Shown: piece by piece, positions 1 to 10,321 of the stretch
Numbering within the stretch: the first letter of the stretch is position 1
Layout of the letters: each line of letters begins with the position of its first letter
Assembly: GCA_032716605.1 (NCBI GenBank)
Contig: CM064480.1
Span: 49,261,386-49,325,385 of the forward strand
Length of the DNA: 64,000 nucleotides
From: Paralithodes platypus
Lineage: Eukaryota > Arthropoda > Malacostraca > Decapoda > Lithodidae
Direction: 5' to 3'
The notes under the pieces: generated by a model
The model's input: the letters and a program-made list of their open reading frames with translations, nothing else
Databases searched by the model: none
Told to the model about the DNA's origin: nothing
Made by a program: the position numbers and the translations under genes

Positions 1-109
1 TATAAAACAAATAAATAATATAACGTGCCCTTAATTACACCTTGGGAATAAATGGCCGAAAATTTATGTGAGCGTGATCAAATGGCCGAAAGAATAATGG
101 AAAACCGAT

Positions 110-706
110 AAGTGCGAGGGATTCGATTAGTGCGAGGGATTCGATTAGTACGCGGTATTCAATAAGTGCGAGGGATTCGATTAGTGCGAGGGATTCGATT
201 AGTATGCGGTATTCAATAAGTGCGAGGGATTCGATTAGTGCGCGGGATTCGATTAGTGCGAGGAATTCAATTAGTGCGAGAGATTCGATTAGTGCGAGAG
301 ATTCGATTAGTGTGAGGGATTCGATTAGTGCGCAGGATTCAATTAGTGCGAGGGATTCAATTAGTGTGAGGGATTCAATTAGTGCGAGGGATTCAATTAG
401 TGCGCGGTATTCAATAAGTGCGAGGGATTCGATTAGTGCGAGGAATTCAATTAGTGCGAGAGATTCGATTAGTGTGAGGGATTCGATTAGTGCGAGGGAT
501 TCAATTAGTGCGCGGGATTCAATTAGTGTGAGGGATTAAGTTAGTGCAAGGCATTCAATTAGTGCGAGGGATTCAATTAATGAGAGGGATTCAATTAGTG
601 CAAGGGATTCAATTAGTGCAAGGGATTCAATTAGTGCGAGGGATTCAATTAGTACGAGGGATTCAATTAGTACGAGGGAATCGATTAGTGCGAGGGGTTC
701 AATTAG
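110..706. repeat. 18-bp minisatellite (about 33 copies)
   Basis: Direct tandem repeats of a unit close to ATTCGATTAGTGCGAGGG, with point variants (gcgcgg, gtgagg, acgagg). The unit is a multiple of three, so frames stay open across it and give SISARD-type peptides. These have no credible start and are not taken as a gene. Confidence 0.95.
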
Positions 707-755
707 GCGATGGGCGGAGAGGGGACAAGAGAGTAAAACGTAATTATCCTCCGCT

Positions 756-1123
756 TTATGGGGAGATGGGTCGTTTTTCTGGGCGCCTTCTCCCTCTTGC
801 TTAGCCCCTTTTAGTGTTCAGATTTTCAGACGTTCAGCCCATTAGTTTGGCGATTTTAAGATCTTTCGCCCCTTTTCTCTGTCGATATTAAGACTTTTCG
901 TGTCATTTAGGTGTCGATTTTTTCCTGGCGAGCGAAAGCGAGCCTATAATTTAGGAGGAACCAGCCTTCGCCCGAGAAATGTTTCTACCGTAAAATGAAC
1001 AACTGTATCTTTAAGGGGGATACTGGGGTTGTTTGTTGAAGTTTGATGGGTGTTTAGGAAGGAAACTAGAAAAATAACCAATAAATGAAAAAATCGACCA
1101 AAAAGTGAACCATCCCCCCTTAA
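756..1123 (+). mobile_element. Family B TTAA MITE, full length
   Basis: The element runs from TTAT-GGGGAGATGGG to CCCCCC-TTAA and is about 368 bp. It has the internal landmarks of family B: ATGTTTAGCCCCATTAG-like lines, the core GCGAGCGAAAGCGAGCC and GGAGGAACC. The inverted ends, TTAA flanks and lack of coding capacity point to a non-autonomous TTAA-specific DNA transposon. Confidence 0.8.
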
Positions 1124-1543
1124 TGCATAAATTGTGTTTACGTGGCATGCGTAAATAAGCGTAATTATGCGTAATAGTGTGCTGTTACTTAATGTGTTGT
1201 ATTAATCCGTAATTAGTACCGGTATTAAATCCACATTAGATGAGAATATTAATACCGTACGTACGTCTGTATTATTGCTATAATCACTTGTTTTAAGTAT
1301 TTTTTTTGTTTTCCTGAACCCCTTTCTGTCTCATGTTTAGCCCCATTAGTGTTAAGATTTTAAGACGTTCACCCCATTTCTTTGTCATCTTTAAGACATT
1401 TCGTGCCATTTAGTAGTCGATTTCTTCCTGGCGAGCAATAATGATCCTGTAATTTAGGAGGAACCGGGCTTTGGGCGAAGCATTTTCAACTGATAAATGT
1501 TTAAATGTTTCTAAAAGGGGGGTATTGGGTGGATTTTTTAAGC

Positions 1544-1586
1544 TTAAGGGGGAAGGGGCGTGTGTATTTCTTCATATATATAAAAA

Positions 1587-1650
<64 letters not shown>

Positions 1651-2009
1651 ATACTGTCTATATATATATATATATATTTTATAATGTTCTTAGTTTCCTC
1701 CTTTGACCTCCATCAAGTTTACCCGCCCACCCTCCCACGACCCTCCTTCAAGATAAATTTGTACATTTTTCGATAGAAAAAGTTCCCGGCCGAAGGCCGG
1801 TTTCCTTTTAAATAACAGGCTCGCTATCGCTCGCCAGGAAAAATTGACACCTAAATTAAACGAAAGGTCTTAATATTGACAAAGAAATAGGGCGAAAGGT
1901 CTTAAAATCGCAAAACTAATGGGACGAACGTCATAAAATCTGAAAACTAATGGGGCTAAACATGAGGGAGGAGGGGGGACCATAACAAGAACGACCCCTC
2001 TCCCCTTAA
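1544..2009 (-). mobile_element. Family B MITE nested in another B, TTAA duplicated
   Basis: A reverse copy begins TTAAGGGGG and ends CCCCTTAA, lying exactly inside the forward copy. Removing it and one TTAA restores AAGC-TTAA-TGGAGG against the family sequence AAGC-TTGA-TGGAGG. This shows directly a 4-bp TTAA target duplication. A TA microsatellite (about 1589-1678) expands its interior. Confidence 0.85.
1589..1678. repeat. (TA)n microsatellite
   Basis: A run of alternating TA with a few interruptions, inside the nested B element. The open frame rich in Ile-Tyr here is a product of the repeat. Confidence 0.95.
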
Positions 2010-2094
2010 TGGAGGCCTAGGGAGCAAACTACCAGAGGAAAGCTACGGTATATACCGGTAATATATATGGTGATATATGAGACAGTTTGTTCAT

Positions 2095-2482
2095 TTAAGG
2101 GAGCCCACCTCGCTTTTCTTTCTCTTTCTCTCCCTCTCTCTTTGGCTTGTATCCATTCGGCCCCATTCAGCCTACTGTTTTAAGACTTTTAACCCCATCC
2201 AGGTGTCAATATTTTCCTGGCGAGCAGTAGCGAGCCAGCATATATATATTTTGGTTTTGATAGCATGCTAAATTTGTACATTTTTCGATAGAGAAATTTC
2301 TACGGCGAAGCCGGATTTCTCCATACAATGCTGGCTCGCTATCGCTCGCCAGGAAGAAATAGACACCTGGATGGGGATAAACGTCTTAAAACCGCTGGCT
2401 GAATGGGGCCGAATGGCCACAAGCCAGGAAAAGAGAGAACAGGAGAGAAATATGAAGAAAAAAAAACGGTGATCCCCCTTAA
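2095..2482. mobile_element. Family C foldback MITE, full length
   Basis: TTAA-flanked and about 388 bp. It is close to a full palindrome: the left half reads ...CATTCGGCCCCATTCAGCC... with GCGAGCAGTAGCGAGCC, and the right half reads the reverse complement (GGCTGAATGGGGCCGAATGG, GGCTCGCTATCGCTCGCC). The centre carries GGCGAAGCCGG. No coding capacity. It shares the GGCGAGCGATAGCGAGCC core with family B, so the two are probably related. Confidence 0.8.
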
Positions 2483-2643
2483 TAAAAGAAAGGTTTTCTA
2501 TTCTTACACAAGCTTTCACACATAAGTAAGGCGGCATCATGCATAATACTCGGCATTCAAAAGTTTATACATGAATTTCCTTTTGAATGCCGAGTCTGCT
2601 TTTTCAATCAGTGGAGCGGGATATCACACCGACGCAGACGTAG

Positions 2644-2857
2644 CTAACCCCTTCTGTACCGGCGACGTCTCTTTAACTTCATTCTAGCTGTATTTAGACG
2701 ATCTTGTGCAGATTAGGAGCATCTGTAGTAGGAAAAAGGGATAAGTGAGATAGTTCCCAGCCTATTCATTGCTGAAAGCCCTTTTTAAATTGAATAAGAT
2801 CGTCTAATGGCAGCCAGAAAAAGTTAAAAAAGACGTTGCCGGTAGGAAAGGGGTTAA
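2644..2857. mobile_element. Family D piggyBac-type MITE
   Basis: Inverted ends read TAACCCCTTCTGTACCGG on the left and GCCGG..AAAGGGGTTAA on the right, with a second inverted pair inside (TAGACGATCTTGTGCAG against GATCGTCTAATGGCAGCC). The length is about 214 bp. The TTAACCC start is typical of piggyBac superfamily termini (established knowledge); no transposase is present. Confidence 0.75.
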
Positions 2858-2949
2858 TTAAGGATTGGACACACTGCTTGACACAATCATGAAGGTGATA
2901 TTTGTAGGTTTGGGAAATGCAGCCCTTTATACGACCCCAGCCTCCAAAT

Positions 2950-3050
2950 TTAGGGGAGGTTTTTACTTTGCTCCCTTGACCTCCATCATGGTTGTAAAAA
3001 TACCCCAAAGAACCCCCTTCGAGATAAATGTGTACATTTTTCGGTAGGGC
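2950..3050 (-). mobile_element. Family B MITE fragment
   Basis: Reverse-strand piece containing the GACCTCCATCA, AAGAACCCCCTTC and GTACATTTTTCGGTAG landmarks of family B. It is cut off at the right. Confidence 0.65.
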
Positions 3051-3065
3051 CGACTCCCCCTCAAT

Positions 3066-3200
3066 TGTCTTGACGGTGTAATGGTATAGAGCGTGTAAGT
3101 TCTGTACGAGATATCCTAGGTTCGAATCCTGGGAGAATCATATGCTTTCATTAATTTCATTTGGGTGTTAAGAACGATGTTAAAAATAAATAAATACTAA
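3066..3200 (+). mobile_element. tRNA-derived SINE
   Basis: Starts with a tRNA-like head. GACGGTGTAATGGTATAGAG resembles an internal A box and GGTTCGAATCCTGG a B box, as in RNA polymerase III promoters. The tail ATGCTTTCATTAATTTCATTTGGGTGTTA recurs after related heads near 8241 and 26175. The head does not fold into a full tRNA, so this is not called as a tRNA gene. Confidence 0.7.
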
Positions 3201-3271
3201 ATTCATTATAGTATGGCTAGCGTTTGACAATTTTATTCAGCAATAATTGAAAGGGTGATCTGCTGAAAGGG

Positions 3272-3605
3272 TCTCCCTCATGTTTAGCCTATTAGTGTTG
3301 ACATTTTAAGACATTCTTTCCGTTTGTTTGGCGATTTTGAGACCTTTCGCCTCATTTATTTGTCAATATTAAGACCTTTCGTGCCATTTAGGTGTCGATT
3401 TCTTTCGAGCCTGAAATTTTAGAAGGAACCGGCCTTAGGCCGGGACACTTTTTTACCGAAACATGTTAAAAATTATCTTGAAAGGAGGTCTAGGGGGTGT
3501 GTGTTTTTTTTGTTTAGCTTTAGTAAGGTCAAACGAGGAAACTAAACAATAAATTAATATACCGGTATATATAAAATTAATAAACCTACAAAGTAACCAC
3601 TTAAA
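3272..3605 (+). mobile_element. Family B MITE, 5'-truncated
   Basis: Begins at CTCCCTCATGTTTAGCC and follows family B to its GGAAACTA end region. The 17-bp sequence TGATCTGCTGAAAGGGT lies just before it (about 3257) and again after it (about 3666). Confidence 0.7.
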
Positions 3606-3873
3606 CGATTTAAGGGGGCGTTAAATCGTTTAGTAACAGCCATAACAAATGAAAACAATTAGTTGTGATCTGCTGAAAGGGTTAAAAACAATCGTATAAT
3701 ATGATGTGTGCAACTGCAGTCACAGTATCTTATCGCCCGTATCTGGCAAACAAAACAATAAACAAACAAAAAACACACAGATAAACGGAGGATGTATACG
3801 AGCACGTTATCGGCAATTTTGACCCACCACTTTATTTCGGGCATCATTTAGTGGCACTTTGGCACTGGTATTG

Positions 3874-6226
3874 TACTCTTACTTCACACTCCGGACATGA
3901 CTTGTATACGAACTTGCAAGAGAGTTCGCTTTATCAATTTGTTCGAACGCCGACCCGTGGTAATAACGTTCTTGACATTGTACTTGCAACAAAAGAAGAA
4001 TTAATAGAGAATTTGAATGTTGGTGATGAATTCAGTAACAGCGACCATCGTACGATAACTTTCACTTTAAAGTTTACTAGTAACGAACCAAATAGTAGCA
4101 TCGAAAAAGTACCTAATTTCAAGAAAGCAAACTTCCATAAACTTAGAGCTATGTTTAAAGAAACTGACTGGAGCTTTTTAATTAACAATAACGACATAAA
4201 TACATCTTGGAAGTTATTCGAAACCACTTACCTAAAAGCAGTGCAAGACTGTATACCATCGAAAATACGGCGTCCAGGGCATAATAATAAGCCCAAATGG
4301 TGGAATAAAGATATTTCAAACTGCCTGCTTGCTAAAAAATGTGCTAATGATAGATTAAAATCCTCACAAAATGACGAAGAACGGGTGAAATTTGTAGAGC
4401 TACGACGCAAAGCCAAAAAGTTAATTAAGCAAAGTAAAAAGACCCTAGAGTTACATATTGCGAATCAAAGTAAAACAAACCCGAAAGAATTCTATAGTTA
4501 TATCAGAAAGAAAAAAGTAGTTACTTCAACTGTTGGACCGTTAGTCAATGAAAACGGAGAATAGACCAAAGACGAAGTACAAATGAGTAATGCCCTCCAT
4601 ACCTTCTTTGCATCAGTTTTTACAACAGAAGACCTCAGTGATATCCCTACACCATCGCCGATTCAGATTGATAATTCAGATGTTCTAAGCAATATCACCG
4701 TTACAGAGAGAGAAGTATTGAATTGTTTAGATAAACTCAAGGTAAATAAAACGCCTGGACCTGATACAATCTCGCCTAGAGTTCTAAAGGAAGCTAAGGA
4801 TGAGCTCTCCAAACCACTGACATTACTATTCAATAAATCCTTGCAGTCTGGAACTATGCCTGATCAGTGGAAGCTAGCCAACATAACACCGATATTCAAA
4901 AAAGGCAGCAAATCCCTACCCAGTAACTATCGTCCAATTAGCTTAACCTCAGTTGTATGTAAAATGCTAGAAACGGTCATACGAGACAGACTCGTAAATC
5001 ACTTAGAGGAAAATAACATACTTAAAGATACTCAACACAGCTTTCGTAAAAAACGTTCCTGTTTAACAAACCTCTTAGACTTCTTCCACGATATCCTCAC
5101 CCTCTACGATGAGAGTAAAGCTGTAGACATTATATACCTTGATTTTCAAAAGGCCTTTGACAAAGTTCCCCACAAACGTTTACTGCTAAAACTAAAAGCG
5201 CATGGAATACAAGACGGTGTGTTGAAATGGATAGAAAATTGGCTCCGTGACAGAAAGCAAAGAGTAGTCATAAACGGTAAGGCATCTAAATGGACCAATG
5301 TAAGTAGCGGGGTACCCCAGGGATCAGTACTAGGACCAATTCTCTTTCTAATTTACATCAACGACATAGATGAGGGTCTCACCTGTACAATCTCAAAATT
5401 TGCCGACGATACAAAAATTGCAAATAGCGTACTCTCAAAAGAACAAGTTGACGATATGCAACACAATCTAGATAAATTGTCATGTTGGGCCCAAATTTGG
5501 CAAATGAGTTTCAATGCGGATAAATGTAAAGTACTACATATCGGATACCTAAATGAGAAAGCAAACTATTCGATGAATGGCACTCAGCTTAAGAATGTAA
5601 ACAGAGAAACCGATCTGGGAGTAACACTATCGAGTAACCTAAAACCGAGTCAACAATGTTCAGAAGTTGTTAAGAAGGCAAACAAAATAATTGGCTTTAT
5701 AGGCAAGTCATTTGAGCATAAATCCAAAGAAGTTATCCTAACCCCTTACAATTCCTTAGTCCGCCCTCTTCTGGAATACTGCGTTCAATCCTGGTGCCCT
5801 TATTACCAAAAAGATATAAACAAGCTAGAACGAGTTCAACGTAGAGTTACCAAAATGATACCTAGCCTAAAGAACAAACCAAACGAAGAGCGTCTTAGAG
5901 AATTAAATCTATTTCCTTTAACCCAGCGCAGATTAAGAGGTGACTTAATTCAAGTGTTCAAAATCATCAAAGGCATCGACAATATGAACTGTAGTAAGTA
6001 CTTCACTATCGACCAATCTAATTACACGCGGGGAAACGGTTGCAAAATTATTGGTAAATCTTTTAACTCACACGAATCTAAGAATTTCTTCTTCAATCGA
6101 GTTGTCAACTTGTGGAATGGGATTCCCCGAAACGTTATAGACTGCATCACCATTGATTCATTTAAACTCCGCCTAGACAAATATCTCGCATCAAACCCGC
6201 GACTGACTGCGTTTGTAAATGAATAA
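3874..6226 (+). pseudogene. LINE endonuclease/reverse transcriptase ORF2, one stop codon
   Basis: Encodes the end of an APE-type endonuclease (NVLDIVLAT, then NSDHRTITF with the catalytic Asp-His pair), a linker, and a reverse transcriptase. RT landmarks are YRPISL, IYLDFQKAFDKVPH, SSGVPQGSVLGPILFLIYIN and the active site FADD at 5399-5410. A C-terminal region reads RVQRRVTKMI and RGDLIQVFKIIKG, typical of the CR1 group. A single TAG at 4562-4564 breaks the frame where copy 2 has TAC (Tyr). Otherwise the reading is open to the stop at 6226. Copy 1 also has Ser for Gly in TQHSFRKKRS. An autonomous product is not expected. Confidence 0.9.
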
Positions 6227-6448
6227 CTTTATTTTATCCCCCCCTCAGTTACTAACCCATCTGTCCCCTACTAACTTCCTAATCCTGCCACGGACATTAG
6301 TTCCAGGGCAGTAATTCCCTTTCCAATGTTCCCTTACCCACTCTAACCCACTGTTTGGACACTTGATCCTCAGTGTTTTGGAGGACAAGCAACCTAGAAG
6401 GGTCACTAGATCTGTTGTTGCTTGATTTCCTTTGTACTCCTTTGTATC
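3874..6448 (+). mobile_element. CR1-like LINE, copy 1 (5'-truncated)
   Basis: Homology to the second copy (15500-18366) starts at about 3874 in the late endonuclease domain. It continues through reverse transcriptase, a 3' untranslated region and a short tail of 10-bp repeats (CTCCTTTGTA) ending near 6448. The two copies are nearly identical, which implies recent activity. The 5' end is missing, as is usual for target-primed retrotransposition. Confidence 0.9.
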
Positions 6449-7348
6449 CAAACTATTCAATGAATGGCACTCAACTTAAGAATGTAAACAGAGAAACCGA
6501 TCTGGGAGTAACAATATCGAGTAACCTAAAACCGAGTCAACAATGTTCAGAAGTTGTTAAGAAGGCAAACAAAATAATTGGCTTTATAGGCAGGTCATTT
6601 GAGCATAAATCCAAAGAAGTTATCCTAACCCTTTACAATTCCTTAGTCCGCCCTCTTCTGGAATACTGCGTTCAATCCTGGTGCCCTTATTACCAAAAAG
6701 ATATAAACAACCTAGAACGAGTTCAACGTAGAGTTACCAAAATGATACCTAGCCTAAAGAACAAACCATACGAAGAGCGTCTTAGAGAATTAAATCTATT
6801 TCCTTTAACCCAGCGCAGATTAAGAAGTGACTTAATTCAAGTGTTCAAAAACATCAAAGGCATCGACAATATGAACTGTAGTAAGTACTTCACTATCGAC
6901 CAATCTAATTACACGCGGGGAAACGGTTTCAAATTATTGGTAAATCTTTTAACTCGCACGAATCTAAGAATTTCTTATTCAATCGAGTTGTCAACTTGTG
7001 GAATGGGCTTCCCCGAAACGTTATAGACTGCATCACCGTTGATTCATTTAAACTCCGCCTAGACAAATATCTCGCATCAAACCCGCGACTGACTGCGTTT
7101 GTAAATGAATAACTTTATTTTATCCCCCCCTCAGTTACTAACCCATCTGTCCTCTACTAATATAACTTCCTTTTCCTGCCACAGGCATTAGTTCCAGGGC
7201 AGTAATTCCCTTTCCAATGTTCCCTTACCCACTCTAAACCACTGTTTGGACACTTGATCCTCAGTGTTTTGGAGCACAAGCAACCTAGAAGGGTCACTAG
7301 ATCTATTGTTGCTTGATTTCCTTTGTACTCCTTTGTACTCCTTTGTAT
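6449..7348 (+). mobile_element. CR1-like LINE 3' fragment joined to the tail of copy 1
   Basis: Starts within ORF2 at AACTATTCAATGAATGGC, directly after the microsatellite tail of copy 1. It covers the last 220 or so codons, the 3' untranslated region and a fresh tail (CTCCTTTGTA repeats to 7348). A one-base loss near 6931 (TTTCAAATT against TTGCAAAATT) shifts the frame, so the C-terminus is garbled. Confidence 0.9.
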
Positions 7349-7469
7349 CGGCAAGCAGACTGGAGGTAAGATTATCGAAAGCGACACACATCTTATACAA
7401 GTATATTCAGTATTTTGCACAAACTACCCAATATTAGTTTCGGGACAAAGCGGCCGTGTAAACCCGTCT

Positions 7470-7831
7470 TTAACCCCGGGGGATGGTTCACTTTTTGGTC
7501 GCTATTTTCCTATATTTATTATCTTTCTAGTTTCTTCCCTAGACCTCCATCAAGCTTAACAAAACATAAAACCCCCCTTCAAGAAAAATTTGTACATTTC
7601 TCGGTAAAAAGGTGTCCCGGCCGAAGGCCGGTTCCTCCTGAAATTACAGGCTCGTCGCTCGCCAGGAGAAAATCGACACTTAAATAACACGAAAGGTTCT
7701 AGTATTGACAAAGAAATGGGGTGAACAGTCTTAGAATCGCCAAACTAAGGCCAAACGTCTTAACATTTAAAAACCAATGGAACTAAATGCGAGGGAGAAG
7801 GGGGCCACAAAAACCGGCCCTCTCCCCTTAA
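7470..7831 (-). mobile_element. Family B MITE, full length
   Basis: TTAA at both ends (TTAACCCCGGGGGATGG to CTCCCCTTAA). It carries the GGCCGAAGGCCGG palindrome and the GCTCGTCGCTCGCC core. Confidence 0.8.
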
Positions 7832-7853
7832 ATCTGCCCCCGTGTGATTAAAG

Positions 7854-8067
7854 TTAACCCTTGCAGTACCGACGACGTCATGTTTCTTGGACATCAGCGA
7901 AATTTAGACGACTTTATGCAGCTTAGGAAAGACATAGGGTCACTCAAAGGATGCATCGCGATAGTCGGCAGACGTCCTTCCTCAGCTGAATACATTAATA
8001 AAATCGTCCAATAGTTACGGTACCAGATATATAAAGGAAATGTGCTGATCGGTATTGAAAGGGTTAA
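7854..8067. mobile_element. Family D piggyBac-type MITE
   Basis: Ends TTAACCCTTGCAGTACCG and GGTATTGAAAGGGTTAA, 214 bp, with the inner pair TTTAGACGACTTTATGCAG / AAAATCGTCCAATAG. TTAA flanks both sides. Confidence 0.8.
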
Positions 8068-8171
8068 CGAGAGGAACATTGATAGCGAGAGTAGTCAGTG
8101 TTTCCCACGCTCACCATCAGACATCATCCCTGGTAATCTTCCACAGAGAGAAAGAGGTACGGTAAGCACAA

Positions 8172-8645
8172 TTAAGGGCGCTCATCAAGTTTGGTTTTTC
8201 TCTCTCTGAGTTGTATCCATTCGGTACCTTTCACCCTAATTTGGTGGTGTAATGGTTAAGGAGTCTACAAATCTGTGTGATAACCCGGGCTCGAATCCTG
8301 GTGGATCACATATATGCTTTCATTAATTTCATTGGAGGTGTTTGGTGTTGTGGTGAAATTAATACAAAATAAAATAAGACGTTTACCCACATCCAGGTGT
8401 CAATATTTTCATGGCGAGCGGAAGCGAGCCAGCGTACTATTATAAATATTTTTGACAGCAGGTTAAATTTTTAAATTTGTTGATAGAAAAATTTCTCCGG
8501 CGAAGCCGGATTTCTTCATACCAATGCTGGCGAGCGAAAACAACTGGATGGGGATACACGTCTTCAAACAGGAGGCTGCATGGGGCCGAATGGATACAAG
8601 CCAGATAAAGATAGAAAAGAAGACAACAAATGCAAGTCACCTCTA
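8172..8645. mobile_element. Family C MITE interrupted by a SINE
   Basis: TTAAGGG start, C-family landmarks (TTGTATCCATTCGG, GGCGAGCGGAAGCGAGCC, GGCGAAGCCGG), then a degraded right end. A tRNA-derived insert at about 8241-8372 replaces a short stretch of the left half. Confidence 0.7.
8241..8372 (+). mobile_element. tRNA-derived SINE inside a family C MITE
   Basis: Head GGTGGTGTAATGGTTAAGGA (A box-like) and GGCTCGAATCCTGGTGGATC (B box-like), followed by ATGCTTTCATTAATTTCAT and GTGAAATTAATAC. It is the same tail as in the elements at 3066 and 26175. The insert lies in a MITE, so the SINE moved after that MITE did. Confidence 0.75.
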
Positions 8646-8759
8646 TTACCCACTTGCGAGTGTCAGGCTGAAAGGAAGTTGGAGCCGTAAGCATCAATGT
8701 CAAGCAGAAATATATAAGTAATGTTGGTTTCTCATGGATAGAAAGAATGTTAAAGTTGA

Positions 8760-9316
8760 CTTAATTTTTCTGGTTTCTCTTCCTCCTCATGTTTAGCCCC
8801 ATTAGTTTTCAGATTATAAGACGTTTGACCCATTATTTTGGTGATTTTAAGAACGTTCGCCCCATTTCTTTGTCAATATTTAGATATTTAGTGTCATTAA
8901 GGTGTCGATTCTGTCCTGGCGAGCGATAGTGAGCCTATAATTTAAGAGGAACATGTTTCTGTCAAAAAAAGCACAAATTTATCTTGAAGGAGGGTCTGGG
9001 GGGGGGGGGGGGGGTTAAAGTCTTGATGGAGTTCTAGGGAGGAAACTATGACAAATATACCGTAATAACAATAATACAACAAATATACCGTAATAACAAT
9101 AATACAACAAATATACCGTAATAACAATAATACAACAAATATACCGTAATAACAATAATACAACAAATATACCGTAATAACAATAATACAACAAATATAC
9201 CGTAATAACAATAATACAACAAATATACCGTAATAACAATAATACAACAAATATACCGTAATAACAATAATACAACAAATATAAATTAGCAAATAAATAC
9301 GCCCATGCCCCCTTAA
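8760..9316 (+). mobile_element. Family B MITE expanded by a 28-bp tandem repeat
   Basis: Forward B copy ending in CCCCCTTAA at 9316. After GGAGGAAACTA its interior is expanded by the 28-bp array at 9050-9290, plus a G run near 9000. Confidence 0.75.
9050..9290. repeat. 28-bp tandem repeat, about 8.5 copies
   Basis: Near-identical copies of a unit reading TACCGTAATAACAATAATAC plus ACAAATA. Copies hardly differ, so the expansion is recent. Reverse frames (YICCIIVIT peptides) are open only because the repeat has no stops in them. Confidence 0.95.
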
Positions 9317-9591
9317 TGCATTTATAAATGTACCGGTACTACAATTGCATATTAACTGGCAAAGCCGATAAATGTCAAAGTCTACAGCACCAACTTCCTA
9401 AATGGTATGAAACTTGCAAAGTCGACAATTCCCAGAAATAATATGTTGGTTTCATGTCTCAAGTACCATTTTGTTCACAGAAAATGATTTCCGAATTATA
9501 GCCAAACTTAAGTGTGAAAGATATGCATTGGTTAGTGATTCTTTTTTTTAATTCAGTTACTCAGTCCCAAAACCAATACTGATTTAGACAG

Positions 9592-9622
<31 letters not shown>

Positions 9623-9894
9623 AAAACTGTTTGCACTATATGCGCGGTGTTATTCACTTTGATGACTTAATTGTATATCCCTGAACCAATTTTCTCCATC
9701 TCCATACACGTCCAGCCTTTTGATATTCCCCTTCAAATGTACGTCTTTTGATAAATGCAATCAAAACTCTTTTAAGTTCTATGAAAACGATTTATGATAT
9801 TATGTATAGTTTTGACATTCTATAGTGAACTGCTTCAGAGAATTTACAATCCATCATGTATGTCTATCATATATGAATACATGATTTTACCCTC
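9317..9894. other. AT-rich spacer, no gene seen
   Basis: Contains a short TA run (about 9591-9620). I see no coding frame, RNA gene or repeat family member here. Confidence 0.6.
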
Positions 9895-10013
9895 ATCCAA
9901 GATCTAACCCGGGACAGTCAGAAAGAGAGTCGATACTTTAACCCAGCATGCCGTGGTGGAGTGTAATAAAGCATGGACTCTCGTTCTGACTGTCCGTGGT
10001 TCGATCCTGGGTC

Positions 10014-10019
<6 letters not shown>
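9895..10019. mobile_element. Inverted pair of tRNA-like sequences
   Basis: The right arm (about 9953-10019) has CTCTCGTTCTGACTGTCC followed by GTGGTTCGATCCTGGGTC, a B-box-like segment. The left arm (about 9895-9950) is its diverged reverse complement (GGGACAGTCAGAAAGAGAGT). Together they could fold back. They lie just upstream of the TA run that precedes the sulfotransferase start. Confidence 0.65.

Positions 10020-10098
<79 letters not shown>
10019..10098. repeat. (TA)40 microsatellite
   Basis: An uninterrupted TA run ending 46 bp before the sulfotransferase ATG. Its last bases TATATAG could serve as a 3' splice site if the gene has an upstream non-coding exon. Confidence 0.95.
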
Positions 10099-10099
<1 letters not shown>

Positions 10100-10144
10100 C
10101 GGATACCGGATAGTGGAATAGTGTGTAATTACAACCACCAGAAA

Positions 10145-10321
10145 ATGAGTACACGTCGCCTGTTGAATGGTCTGGAGGTGGTGCCGGTGGACGAGGAGTG
10201 GCTAACCAAGGCTCGTAAGAAACATGGCACCTTCATCCACGGCTTTGTACGGATCTTACCCGACAGGTGGCTCTACCCAGGCCTCGCACCTCGGTATATC
10301 GACAAGATTCACTCACTTCAG
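10145..10321 (+). CDS. Sulfotransferase exon 1 (aa 1-59)
   Basis: Starts at ATG 10145 (context AAA-ATG-AGT), the first Met in a frame that runs into the donor CAG|GTAAGA at 10322. It ends in phase 0. It encodes the N-terminal region before the PAPS loop, with GFVRILPDRWLYPG as in other arthropod SULTs. An upstream in-frame GTG at 10121 is not used as a start because an ATG is available. Confidence 0.85.

Larger units (their letters stand above)
1292..2031 (+). mobile_element. Family B MITE interrupted by a second B copy
   Basis: A forward B copy runs from about 1292 to AAGCTTAA at 1547 and resumes at 2010 with TGGAGGCCTAGGGAGCAAAC, the expected continuation of the family sequence. The interruption is a reverse B copy at 1544-2009. 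This host copy is degraded at both ends. Confidence 0.75.

Noticed and set aside
204..539. SISARD repeat protein
   Set aside because: Frame exists because an 18-bp minisatellite is read in triplets.
1784..1804. GGCCGAAGGCCGG followed by T-rich sequence as a bacterial-type terminator
   Set aside because: It is a constant internal part of family B MITEs and recurs in every copy; the genome is eukaryotic.
3067..3140. Functional tRNA gene
   Set aside because: A and B box-like motifs are present, but acceptor and anticodon stems do not pair and a SINE tail follows. The same applies at 8241, 9953 and 26175.
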